Notes under the pieces: model-generated | What the model saw: the letters and a program-made list of their open reading frames with translations, nothing else | What the model was told of the DNA's origin: nothing | Database searches by the model: none | In this document: in pieces, positions 1-30,300 of the stretch | Layout of the letters: each line of letters opens with the position of its first letter | How positions within the stretch are numbered: the first letter of the stretch is position 1 | Assembly (NCBI GenBank): GCA_037976565.1 | Contig: CP137679.1 | Location: 10,213,973-10,277,972, forward strand | Origin: Mesocentrotus franciscanus | Lineage: Eukaryota > Echinodermata > Echinoidea > Camarodonta > Strongylocentrotidae | DNA: 64,000 nt | Direction: 5' to 3' | Translations under genes and position numbers: made by a program

Positions 1-277
1 CACTGTAAAATGACGAAAATCCCACCTTCCTTGAGTGATGTTCGTGTACAGGTTTTTTTCCACTGTATTTCATATCATTCATTTGATTTGTGCAGCATGC
101 ATTTGCAGGAATAATTAGTATAATTAGTATGCCCATGTACAAAACAAAACTAGATAATACACGATACTCATAAGAATGGAACAAACTCGCTATTAGTAAG
201 TTGTTAACTAGGATATCGATATGATTGGTATTATGTATAGCAACGCTCGGACAATAACCATGAATTTCAATCTACAG

Positions 278-17599
<17,322 letters not shown>

Positions 17600-20500
17600 A
17601 AAAAACATGCTTATTGCCAAGTGATAGACTCTGTTGGGAGAGAGAAGAACAAAGGAAAAGCAACTTTGAAGAACATTCTGACGGTATTGTTATAATGATT
17701 GGAGCAACAAGTCGGCAAAATTCTGTAAAATGTTTGCAGAGGTGATCGTCACATTATTTGTATGGAGATTGAAGTCCAGTACTTTTTTATTGAAATATGC
17801 TTCCGTAATGCTTGGTTAAAGCTGTTCCAAAAAAAAAGAGAAAATCATCATCTTTGTCAATAATACTCTCTCTGGATCCCTTTCCTGAAACACACATTCC
17901 AATGTTAGTTTGACCAAATACATGTGAAAACCAACAGCGCATTCCTGACATTCTTTGGACCAAAATCATAGTTTTTGTATCGAAAGAACATTCTCATTTC
18001 CATTGCATTATTAACCCTAATCAAAGTCTTCATGAAAAGACATTCCACATGGAGCACAGTCGATTCGATTCTGGACCACTTTTCAGACCAAATATCACAA
18101 ATGTGTTTCGCTCAATTTTCCTTGCCGTAAAATGGAAGACATTACTATGCATTTCCATTTGACATGAACAATGATTTGAATGTTGATGGATAGGGTTGTA
18201 AGTTGAAGATTTATTTTCTTCAAACATAAGTATTAAATATTATATGTACTGAACGGAACGCTGCCATTTCAATCAAAAATGTTCTTATTTATGCACAAAG
18301 CTATGTTAGGAGTACTTGTGGCTCTGTGTATTAAAAATGACTACAATATGATAATGTACTATTTACAACGAGGCTGTGTACTGCGAATATAAACGTACTA
18401 GTGATGTTGACAAAGTACTTCAATTTTACCATGCACTCTGTACTTATATTGTCTATGCTTTACTACCGAAATATCATTTCTTTGTTGATTTGTACATGTA
18501 TAAATGTCATGTAAGTTAATGTATATTATCCAACTGCCACAAACATACTATGTCAATGCTTTTTATAGGTGAAAGACTGATTATTTTGTTATTATATAAT
18601 ATAGAAGATATTTTTAAAGTATCATGTACTGTAAATTAGGGCAATTATGTACATTGAATGGAACTTATTGATTCATCTGTCATTATATCAGAAATTCTTT
18701 TTCCATTGGTTTAAGAATAGCAAAGGACATGTCACAACAGAGTCGTACATAACGTTGAAGTGTACAATTATAAATTATGTTTAAAAAAAACCAGAAGAAA
18801 ATCCAATGAGGTTTAAGGAAGTTACAAAACCAAAGTGTGTCAGTGAAATAAATACAGGGAAAGGAAATTAATCTCATTAAGCCATCCAAGGCCTTCCTAT
18901 AATGTGTCAATAAAGGGAATATTTATATTAATTTAGGTTTGATTCAGATCACAGCCCCCCAAAAAAAAAAAACACACACACACACAATATCGCCTCACTC
19001 GAGAACTGTTCAATTGGTGTGTAACATAGGGTACAAAAGAAAACCTGAATCGCGCCTGGCACGTGCTGTTAAAAGTAAAATAGGTTGTTCCTGATGGCAC
19101 CTGACTTTTTGATCACATAGAGATGTTATTATTGGGAGGAGCGGAGTCTCACCAATCATGCGTAGCCCAATTTTTCTTGATTGTTCAAGCTACCATTTGT
19201 CATCCTGTACACAACCGTACACACATATCAAATTAAAAAGCAAAACACTTTGGACAAATGGACTTGTAGAAACCTTTTTTCCTCAGAAAGAACATCATCT
19301 GATTTGCCTTTGTGCACAATAAATGAGTATTTTTGTTCCATTGTAGTTGAATGTTGCTGTTGTGATGAATAAAAACTAATAGGCTTTAATGGGATGATCG
19401 TTCTCTGCCTTTTTCAATATTTCTTTGTATCCTCCAAACTTTTATGTGTAAATTATCAAATTGTGCCTTGTTCTCAATGGAATAGGGACTGCAAAAGCTG
19501 CAAAAACAAGCAATATTTTTAGAGGTACTTTGAAACCAATAAAAAACAATATGTAAAGTCATAATTTCTATACTCTTCAAAAAAAGATTTCCATCATTAT
19601 TTACCTCAAATAAGAATTGGCTTGTATCATAAAAGTTGTAATAAGTTCTGAAATATGAACTGTTCACATATTTACTAATTTTGGTCAAAGTTCTTTCCTA
19701 TCAACACCATAAGATAAAAATGTAATCCATTTTGAAGTCGGTGTCGTTTCCTTCCTGTCTATTCTATTTCAGTTATGTACCATTGGATGTCCTTTTTAAA
19801 GTGCCTATATATGTGTAAATAACTGCAATTGTACTTAAATGCTTTTTTTTAAATATGACAACTCTTATAAGTAAATACTTTTTGTTTATGTTTCTGATGG
19901 GGATATGGAAGTATTGTATGCAACAACCATTAATGGAAAATCATAAGTATTTTCCTCTTTTGTTTAAACGACAGCCTTGTTTTGTATTCAAAAAGAGCTC
20001 CCTGTTAGGAAGTATGATTTTTTGTTTAAATAAGTGGCAAAGCTGATTTGGCTTTTTTTCTGAGCTATGACTGTAGAGTGGTAATTTTTGTATATTTGTA
20101 TATGTAAATTATGTTATATTATATATAGTATCTCCTATGTTTTGTAACGCTGTTGTAATTTTGGAATTTCCAATACACGACGTAGTTGTCGGAGAGTACT
20201 CGTAAACTGTAACGTAGATGATGAAAATGTGGAACTTATTTATCCGAGAGTGGGAGTCTTTTGAAGGCATGGAAACTTCTTCACAAATTAAAATGCAACA
20301 GGGTAGATCACTAGAAAGACTTTTCACATCCACTTTTGTTTTTAAATCTAAAAAAAACTTTGTTTTTAAATCTAAAAAAATAATTTGTTTGTTTTGTATC
20401 TTTATAACAGCTTCCCAATTCATAAACATTTTTATTTATATTTGATTGAAATTGTATACCCAAGATATGATTTTTTTTTTTAATTTACGTCAATCAATCA

Positions 20501-22380
20501 GAAAAACTAATATTTCTTTGAAATGTATGTGCATTGATATCTTGATTATGGACATGATTTTTTATACTCTGGCACTGATGAAAGCATTTTAATAGAAATC
20601 GTTGACCAAGATTGTTAAAGAACTCATTGAAATATTAAATTTGAAATGGGGTGAGAGCAAGATTAAATCTTATATAAATGTAAGGCAAGAAGGTACTTTG
20701 ATCCTGTCTTGCTAGTAAAGAATATGCCATTTTTGGAAGATGTACATGTACATTCTTATACATGCAAACTGAAAAACTTTCAAACGTGCCTTCACTGCCG
20801 ATATACCTTGTATTTGTGATTTTGTGTTCATGTTTTTGTATTGCATTAGAAATGCCCCTGGAAAGTCTTGTTGCATATGTAGTATTTCATCATTTTGATG
20901 TTAAACGCAAGGTTTCTTGATATTCTACTAATGTTACATTTTCTAGCAGTTTATATATCTTTTAAAATTTTGTGTTGATTTCACTTGTGTCAGTTTTTAG
21001 ATACCCCTTTAATTTATTAATATGTTAGTTTTTAATTGAAATCCTTTTTTTTTAATTTTTTAATTTATTTATTAGTATTATTTTAGTAGGGTGGCTCCAT
21101 CAGTAGTTAAATATTTCTCTCGGAGATAAACTTTGAGGGAGCGACTCAGAGGTAAGACCACCCAAAGCAGGTGTATAAGGACCCCCAGTCTCGGGCATCG
21201 ATCAGTAGAACGCATTATTGATACCTGAGGATTGGGACTCAACACCATCCTTATTGAGCCTATTACCTGACTACATCTCCATCAGGAAGAAGACGTGTCG
21301 CGAGACTTAAGAGAGTAATGATAATTGTTAGGAAACCTGCATCATGAAAGATTGTTCTATTAGAAGGCTTAAATATCTCGCACCTTGACAATACCAAATT
21401 TTGACAGCTGTATATTTATAACAGCATAAATGAATCCACTTTTTGCACTGTCATCCAGCATTTTTCCAGCAAATATTGTAATTCCACATCACAATTCTTT
21501 GAAAAGATGTAAGAATGTACTGTATCTCATTCCTATGTTAACAATATTTGGTTTTCATTTGCCAAACTCTAAACCTAACATCTCACCTTTTAATACATGC
21601 AGTCATCCATTTTTTTAAAACCTGTTTGATGTACATGTTTTGATTGAATCATGAGTTACCTTTTACCAGTCAAGTTACTCTTAATATCAATCCTGATTGT
21701 ATTTGTTCCCACGTTTTTAAATTGCCAAAACGACTGTCCATTATTTTATGTCCTTTTGACCCCGTTTTACCTTGAATCATAGTTTTAAAAAATTTGTTGT
21801 TCTTACTGATTAGACACCTTGTTGAAATCTTGAATCTAAATGACTTGCACCTTATGCTGTTGTAGAATTGTAATAACCATATTCTGTTTCGAAGTACATG
21901 GGGGTGTTTCATCTCCATTTATAGAACCAAGTTTGATTTTGACAGCTGTAAGTTTGACTGTGGCTTCGTCTTAAAATCTACTAGTTCTAGTACTTTGTGA
22001 AGCGCCCCATGGTTTCATTATGCAGTGTTAGTTTGGTTGAAAGCGGGCCCTGAAGCTATAAATGCTTATGAGAATATGGAATGTGCACTTCATTTTTTTT
22101 AATCCATTTAAAGTTGTCACTTTCTGCTCGATTATTTGCTTAATTAATCTCTTTGTGATCTTATTTGAGGGCTATATTTATATGAGGTCTTCTGGGACAA
22201 ATGCTAGTTGTTGCTTCATACTCGTACAAGATTACAACATGCCATGCTAGATGGTGTATTAATTATTGTTATTATGATTATCATAGGCCAATCATTGTGT
22301 TATACACTCATCATTCTATCTTGTTAACCTGTATTTTTTTGTGAAGGGTTGTCAATAAAGTATCTGGATATTCAGATGAT
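17600..22380 (+). other. Notch 3' UTR and downstream flank
   Basis: There is no coding potential. The sequence is AT-rich with many possible poly(A) signals: AATAAA at 18847, 18909, 19318, 19368 and 22354. Which one is used cannot be decided from sequence. A Pumilio-type TGTAAATA is near 19807. The long AT-rich stretch is compatible with a multi-kilobase 3' UTR; the Notch mRNA probably ends somewhere between 18.9 and 22.4 kb. Confidence 0.5.
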
Positions 22381-22514
22381 TTTAGATGAAAGCTAATCGG
22401 TTGTAATGTAAGTACATTTTGTTGCAAGTATTTTGAAATGGGACATTGGGATTGGGAGGAGGCCAGTCTTGGAGAATAAGATGATGTACATGAAAGAGAG
22501 GGTTTGTAAAGTGG

Positions 22515-22650
22515 AAGAGAGAGAGAGAGAGAGCAAGAGAGACATTTAGACATGAATTTGGTAATACGAGAAAGAAAGAGAGAGAGATAGAGAGAGCAAG
22601 AGAGACATTGATACATGAATTTGGAGAGAGAGAAGGGGGGGGGGGAGGAG
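22515..22650 (+). repeat. GA-rich microsatellite tract
   Basis: Interrupted GAGAGA runs with two copies of a short motif (GAGACATT followed by ACATGAATTTGG), indicating a small local duplication, and a G-rich end at 22635-22645. Confidence 0.85.
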
Positions 22651-23505
22651 GGATGAAAGAGGATTCTGGATCATGAGTTACAGGGAAATTAATAATTTCT
22701 AAAGGAAAATTTGAAGGAGAAAAATAATGAAAGGAGGAAGGAGATAAAAGCGGTAAAAAACCTTTACTGTTTTGTATGTTGAGAAAGAGAAAAGGAAAGA
22801 CCAGGGGTCGATGACCTTTACAGAGACTACAGGTGAAGAAATGAGGTGTCATGGATGAGTGTGTCACATTTGTTGAGAAAAAAAGCTACTTTAAATTATT
22901 TTGTTTAAAACATTGAAAAAATGCCAACATACAATGTACGCATATTTTCACGTCAAGATTCAACAGAAATTCTACACACTGAATACCAGGGGTTTGATGT
23001 AACTTGTGCCTCGCTTAAATTCATTTATATAATCAATTTATTTTGGGGGGGAGCTTGAGCCCCCCAATCAAACTTGTGGTTTTATCATTTCTATTTTGTT
23101 GTGATATTGTTCTTTTATGTAAAGGATTTAAGGAATGGTAGGCCTTTACAACATGTGACCTTTCGTGTTACTTTTGTCATTAGGAAAACAAACTTATCAA
23201 AATTCCATGTCTTTCGGAATGGTTTAACTTTTGATTCTGTTCCCCAATTTCAAGAGTGTTTTTTATGGTTGATAAGGAACCTTTTTAACTGAATAGACTT
23301 ACAAGAGGACAGAATAATATATTGACTATTCTTGACTTGTGCAAGGGTCCTTTTTTATGAAGAGTATTCATTCATAGACCAAGTAAGTTGGCCTTATTGC
23401 AACATTCTTAATGATAAGGAATTATAAATACAGTGTGATAATTCTTAGGATGTTGACAACTCCTGAAATCCAAGTGCCTAAATTTAACAATTAGAAAACC
23501 AACAC

Positions 23506-23506
<1 letters not shown>

Positions 23507-23549
<43 letters not shown>

Positions 23550-23618
23550 AGGGAGGGAGGGAGGGAGGGAGGGAGGGAGGGAGGAGGAGGGAGGAGAGGC
23601 AGAGAGAGAGAGAGAGAG
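23507..23618 (+). repeat. (GA)n-(GGGA)n microsatellite
   Basis: A GA dinucleotide run changes into GGGA tetranucleotide repeats from about 23545, then back to GA. It is purely purine on this strand and lies about 500 bp upstream of the DPP7 start codon. Confidence 0.95.
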
Positions 23619-23952
23619 CTAATTATAGGACCACTCCACTTTCTAAAGTGGAGTTATAGTCCTATAGTCCTAGATTAAAGAAAAAAGGAGAACAATTGCA
23701 ATGACCAGGAAGATGAGAACAACTCACGTTTTTTATGGGCAGCTCTACCAAAGTGTGACTCAGTATCATTGTTTTTATTATTCTAGAGCTATGTTGCTGT
23801 TTTTTATGCATCCTCTTCCGTTAAGACTTTTTTTAAACTCATGGCTTGCGTCTATTCGATATCTGCAAGAGCAGTATATCCCTGCCAAAGATAATGATCA
23901 AATTTGAGTCTGCGCATGCAGACTAAAAGCTTGGGCACATGAGCGGAACCGA

Positions 23953-23984
23953 GTCACATGATACAAGAGTTGATGTCACCTGAC
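23953..23984 (+). promoter_or_regulatory. Two CLEAR/E-box-like sites upstream of DPP7
   Basis: GTCACATGAT at 23953-23962 and GTCACCTGAC at 23975-23984 match the palindromic CLEAR element GTCACGTGAC at 8 and 9 of 10 positions. TFEB/MITF factors bind CLEAR elements near lysosomal genes. They lie about 150-180 bp before the start codon of a lysosomal-type peptidase. The functional claim is inference. Confidence 0.3.
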
Positions 23985-24132
23985 TCACTATGAGGTTTTG
24001 CATGTAGCGCACCTACAGCTAGCTATCATCAGTGCTGTACACATGCATGTGTGGCATGTGGTGGATCTTTGTGCTGGCGTTGCTGTCAGTAATTCGGGGC
24101 AATTTCTGAATTTTTTCAGGCAAGCTTTAAGA

Positions 24133-24316
24133 ATGGAGTTGATTAAACATTTACTGGTCACTTCCTTCCTCTGCTTAATGATTTATTTGTGGGTGTGTTC
24201 AGCAAAGCCGCTTCCTCGTTATCCATACAAGGAGCAATTTTTCGACCAATTTATTGACCACTTCAACTCCGAAAGTTATGGAAAGCAGACCTTCAGACAA
24301 AGATATTTCGTCACAG
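24133..24316 (+). CDS. DPP7: DPP7 exon 1: signal peptide and N-terminus
   Basis: ATG at 24133 is chosen because it begins a short basic head and a hydrophobic signal sequence. The frame is open further upstream, but nothing there resembles the family. The mature start [20 protein letters not shown] matches the S28 lead. Donor g|gtaaga follows 24316, phase 1. Confidence 0.92.
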
Positions 24317-27300
24317 GTAAGATTAGAAACTCATTACTTCTGGTAAACAAGCAGATCATTTACCTTGTAATATTCTATATTTAACATTTGCAAATTAAGA
24401 ATATTCAATCAAAATCAAAATTTTCACAACTTCAGAAATCTAATTTTGCAAACATGCACACGTGACCTACAGCATAACAAAAAAGCGGTAGAGACGTAGA
24501 TCTAGAGTAGCCTTAAACCTAGACCGAAAGCTTCAGTCTCTGATATCGACGGTTGTTACGCTGAGATTGCATCTGGCTCCTCTGACCGCCTCTATACATG
24601 GGGAATGTCAACAAATGTCAGTTTTATTAAAGAATGACCCATACCTGACGGTTATTTCTGTCTACCTTAAACCTTATTCTTACTTATTACTGGATGTACT
24701 GGAAAAATGCAGAGATATGATAATATGATATTGATAATCATATTTCCAAGCTTTAATTGGGTCCCATTTTCCTGCATGAAGAGTAATGTAAACAAAGTGT
24801 CAAATATCTACGTAATCACACATTCCCGCACTTGACAAACCTTTAAAACTTAGATCGAAGTTTGCCACAGGACTCTTCTTTCTACTCATGCAGAGCACTT
24901 TGAAATCGGTCAAGAATTCAACCAAGTGGAGATGGTGCATATTGTGCATGAATGAATCCGATGTCAAGGGCAATATCTGTAAAGCCCTTAGAGATGGTAG
25001 TTCGTATTAAACGCTATATAGAATCTAAATCTAGATTATTATTATTATTATTATTTCTGATTTAATTTAAATCATCATTCTCTTATTTCAGATGATTACT
25101 GGCAGAAGGGCAGTGGACCGATCTTCTTTTACACTGGCAATGAGGGCCCTATAGAAGCATTTTTTAATAACACAGGTTATGTATTTGACATTGCACCAGA
25201 GTTTGGCGCCCTCATCATTTTTGCCGAACATGTAAGTTAGCTCCTCTAGATCTATAGTCCTTTGAAATGTAGCAATGTACTATTAAGATCACTATCATCA
25301 AGTTTAGCTTAATTCCTTTCTCTTACTCTAAATGTCTAATAATATCTTCTTAATTTTTTGTGATGAAGGAAATATGTTTTTTTTTATGGAGGACATGCAA
25401 AACATGTTAAAATCAAATTCCTATGTTGAACACCAGAAAGAAAAGAAGAAAAACATGAGAAAATATAACTTAAAAAGAAAAAAGTGGAGTCAAAATTTCA
25501 AAATCATATCACAAATTCATGATGAATGTGTGATTCATACTCTCTGATTTAAAAATCAAATTAATCGTAAGTTATCCCTTTTCAATATTGTTTAAAGCCT
25601 GTCTGCACTAGTTTGGCCAGGAGGGATTAGACCTCGTGATCGTGGTTACTGACAGTTGGTTATCTCATCAACTCAGCTCTCAATTAACACAAGAAAAAGA
25701 GGATCATGGGGGACCAACGGGCACTGCTTAGGCATTGTTTTCTATATAGAGGGAGCAAGTAGCTACAAGTAGTGCAGTGGGGCTTTAAAGCTTTAATTAT
25801 GACAGTGTGACCATAGATCAGGCATTACCTAGGTTCACGCACAGTTCCATATATCTCAAAAAATCGACAAGATTTTGAAAATCTGGTCTGAAAATCTTCA
25901 ATTTGAGAGAAAATGTCATCAAAAGTGTAAGTAAAAAGAAATACCACCTGATATGTTGCCTCCAATTCATGCAACTATTGGTGGATTGCTCTTTTGGATA
26001 AATCAGCTTTAACTCATCTGCGCAAAGTAAGGGATCTTTTTTTAAAAACGTTTTTGTCAGTTGTAGCGCTCTCTGATCCAAAAATCGAATTTTTAGATCG
26101 ATATCGCTGGAACTCTCTTTGAAGATAAATGTTCTAGTTGCACCATTGTAGTCTAAAATTTTGCTGTCCATTTGGTAGTCATTGATCCAAGTAAATTTGC
26201 GTAGAATATGAGAAATGATGGATCGACTATTCAATTCCTGATTTTTTGTTTTTAATGTGCACAGACTTTTGATCATAGTTTGCTTCTCTCACTCAAAGCC
26301 ACCCAGCCAATATTGGGTTTATTTTCAAATCTCAAAGCCTAGTACTAACACATTTTACTTACACTAAGGTATGTTTTGGTTCTCATGACCTTTAATTTAA
26401 CCTTGTCACAGAGGTACTATGGGAAGAGTCTACCGCTCGGCAACCAGTCTTTCACTCCGTCTAACCTAGGCCTGTTGACGGTAGAACAAGCCCTTGCAGA
26501 CTATGCGACACTGATCACAAGCCTGAAGGAAGAGCCAGGGTTACAGGACTCCCCTGTGGTGGTATTTGGTGGAAGGTAAAATAATGCATTAATCAAAATT
26601 GACTTGGTCCCACAATTAGGGGCTCATATGGTGGGACTTAGCCTGATAATTTCCTGATTTAAATCGGTTTCCTGATTTAAATCGGTTTCCAGATTTTTCC
26701 CAGATTTTTTTTTCTCCAAAAATGGATAGTCCCTGAGATCGATGTAAATCCGGTTTTAAGTTAGGGGGTGTGGTGCCGATTTTTCATGACTTGCTTGATC
26801 GCCTTGAGCAAGCGCTTTGATTTCTAAAACTTTTTTTTTTTAAACTCTCACTATCACCCCTGGGTGGGAGGTAAGGATTTATTACTGTTTGGTCTGCTAC
26901 CAGTTCATCTACTACCCAATTGGTCTATTTCCAAAATTACGGTCTACACCGGGCCCGTCTACAATCCGCATGGTCTAATAGTCATTTAATCATAAATGTT
27001 AATAATCATCAAATGATTATAAGACCTAATGGATAGTAGACCAAATTGACATTAGACAAACTGGGAATTAGACTGACTGAAAATTAATAAGTAGACGAAA
27101 TGACTATTAGACCATGTGGATAGAAGACAGGCCGGGCGTAGACCATATGGGAATAGACTAATTGGGTAGTAGACCAAACAGCAAGTCACCAGCCCGGCGG
27201 CATCATTTCATATTCAAAGAGTAATGCATGATCTCTAGTGAAGTTTTGCAAAATTGACCCCTTATTTTTCATAATTTCAATAACATTCACACAAAATCAG

Positions 27301-30300
27301 ACCCTATGTGCATAGAAACAGGCATAAAATTGGCTCTAGATATAACCCTATTTGGGGCTTATTGAGTACCGGTACACATTCACAAAAAAGAATCTTACAT
27401 GTATTTTTTTGCAAAATACAGGTCAAATTCACATGTTTGCATCCATTCTAATAATGACATTGAAGCTTAGAACGATATATTGCTCTTCCGAAAAATGTAC
27501 CCTATTTGTAAATCTGCAAACAATTATCCTTTTGAAATGGAAATTTCTAAATATTGTGTGTACACTAAGTCAATTTAAGTGATATCATGGGGGTATGTAT
27601 TTTATGAGTTTAGTAGCTACAAGTTGAAGTGTAACAAAAATATTCATTTTCTCTTTCAAATCACAGCTTTTTTAATAAATGTAATTCTTCCTTCCCTTTC
27701 CTTTTCCTTAGTTACGGAGGGATGTTGAGTGCATACATGAGGATGAAATACCCCCATCTAGTGGCTGGTGCCCTCGCTGCTAGTGCTCCTGTATACAGTA
27801 CGGCTAATGAATCATCCCAAACCTACTTTTTCCAGACAGTCACAAAGGTAGATTAAAGGTGGAATGTACTTTGCAGATTTCTTTTTTTTTTATATAGTTG
27901 TCCACATCACTCTCAGAATTAGAGGCACTGTAAATGAAAGCCCCAGAATATTTCTATTGGGAAGCAATATAAAATCTAACCTAAAACAATGAAAAATCAC
28001 TTAACCAAGGATCCAAGCACACATTGGTTTTATGTCTTTAAAAATGCAGTCGGTATATAACTGTAAGAGCAGAAACTTTCATGTATTAGCAGTGGACGTT
28101 TTCGCAGCATTAAGCCTCCGCAGATTTGGAAAGTTTCAAAGTGTTTTGTAGAAAACAAAAGTATACAAATGTAATTTCCACTCTTGATAAGATGTTGGAC
28201 ATTTGCTAGTACACCTCTATTATGGTAAGGTTTTCCAACATCTCACAATAGACATGCACAATGTTATAGCATATTAGTCTTTATTAGATTATTTTCAAAT
28301 TTATGTCTCGATCTTATTCATTCACGTTGAAATCAACGAGTTTCGTTAGTCTTTTCCTTTGGTTGTCCTATGAACAGGATTTCCAAGATGTGGATGCCAG
28401 ATGTCCGGTCATCGTGAGGGGGCTTCGCCACGCTGGACCAGTTGGCAGGCCAGGGAACATCAGGTATTGTGTATTTCTTTAAAGGGAAAGTCCACCCTGA
28501 TATGAAGTTAGTTGTAATAGCAGCAGAAAAATGAGAGAAACGGGTTAGTGAAAGTTCAAGGAAAAAGTGATTAAAAATAAGAAAGTGACTATTTGAAGGT
28601 GCAATCAATCAAACACAAAGTGGCAACTCTGTGATGTATCTTGTGAGGTCCCCGTCCATTTGCCATGTACTAAAAAACTTCAACATTTTATATTTCCTCA
28701 AGAAAATTTTCAATCATATATGCACCCTTAATATAGTTATTGCAAATATGTTGATATACAACCCCTGTATGAAACAGATTTATTCCGTCATCAATAACTA
28801 AGAAAAGGTAAGTTTATGAAATTTTCTATACAGAGCAAATTAGAGAGGAGCTCGCAAGATGCGTCACAGTGTTGCCAATTTGTGTATTACTGATGACAAC
28901 TTCAAATATTCATAACTTTCCTATTTCTAACTGGATAGTGCTCAACTTTTCACTCATTTTTTCTCTCATTTTTATTAAAACCAAGATAATATCAGGGTGG
29001 ACTTTCCCTTTAACCAGACCTAGTGGCAAGAAAGGCTATGTGTGCACCACCATTGTTGAAATGCATATATGTTAAAGGTTTTTTTAATCAGACTTTTGGG
29101 GTAGCATGGTTATATAGATGAAGTCAGTGGTATGGATATTTTGTTAATCACTTCTCTAGTCATGATGATCTCTACAAAATGCTTTCCAAATTCCTATTAT
29201 TTTGTTTGAATAGCAAAAAAACTCTGCCCTTACAAAATATTGATCAATTTTCTTTTAATCTTTGAACATTCAGGGATGATTTCATTTTCATTTAATTTTT
29301 AAGTCAAAACGATACCGGTACCCAATTCAACTATACACCAGCAGCCCCTGTATGCTGAGTCCCAAATGGTTCAATTAATTTTTTCTCTGCTGCACACTAT
29401 ACAGCAGGAACTGCATAGATGTAATCCAAACACAAAGATAACAAATCTTCTTTATAATGCCAAACCAAAAGAAGTTTTTTTAATTTTTTATTAGACGAAT
29501 GGAATCTCACATAAGGTACAGGATCATACCTTTCTCTGTCTTATTCTTACTATACATTTAGGTCTCAACAAAATCAGTACTGCATTCCATCTGTGCAAGC
29601 CTCTGGTCTCTAAGGCTGATTACTATCATCTGCTGGGCTGGATCAGGAACTCATTTACCTACCAGGCCATGTTGGATTATCCTTACTCTGCCTCATTTAT
29701 GGGTAGCTTACCAGCAAATCCTGTGAATGTAAGTAGTGGGTCTGCGAGGTAGACCAGGAACTCATTTCCCAAACTATTTTGGACTATCTCTATTTCCTAA
29801 CCCATAGGTAGATTTTCTATTCTGGACTATGTTAGACCAACTGTACTTTGCCCCATTCATCATGGGAAGCTTACCAGCTAATCTTGTTAATGTCAGTAAA
29901 AGGTCTGTGAGGTAGACCAGGAACTCATTTCCCGAACTGTTATGGACCATCTCTATTTCCTAACTCAAAGGTAGATCACAAACTTCTTTCCAGTCTAGAC
30001 TATCTTGGACCATCTATACTTTGTCCATTTATTCATGGGAAGCTTACCAGCTAATCCTGTTGATGTAAGTTGTGAGTTTATGAGAACCTCTTTTTATTCC
30101 AAACCATATTGGAGCATCCTTACTTCATTACATAGACCCGGAATTTCATTCTAGTCCATACCATTTTGGACTAGCCCTAGTCTACCTTGTTCATGGGAAG
30201 CCTCCCAGCTACATATACTCTTGTTAATGCAAGCTATGTTATAGTAGATGTAAAGGAGATAGACTAGCAACTCCTTTCTCTTCCAGAGCCTGGGGGCTAT

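Larger units (their letters stand above)
22381..24132 (+). other. Intergenic region between Notch and DPP7
   Basis: No gene is seen. It contains GA-rich microsatellites (22515-22650 and 23507-23618) and two E-box/CLEAR-like sites near 23953 and 23975. The likely DPP7 promoter and 5' UTR lie in the last few hundred bases. Confidence 0.6.

Noticed and set aside
25818..26276. 152-codon minus-strand frame inside DPP7 intron 2
   Set aside because: It shows no recognisable motif, has AT-rich codons and lies in what looks like repeat-derived sequence. Nothing supports a gene.
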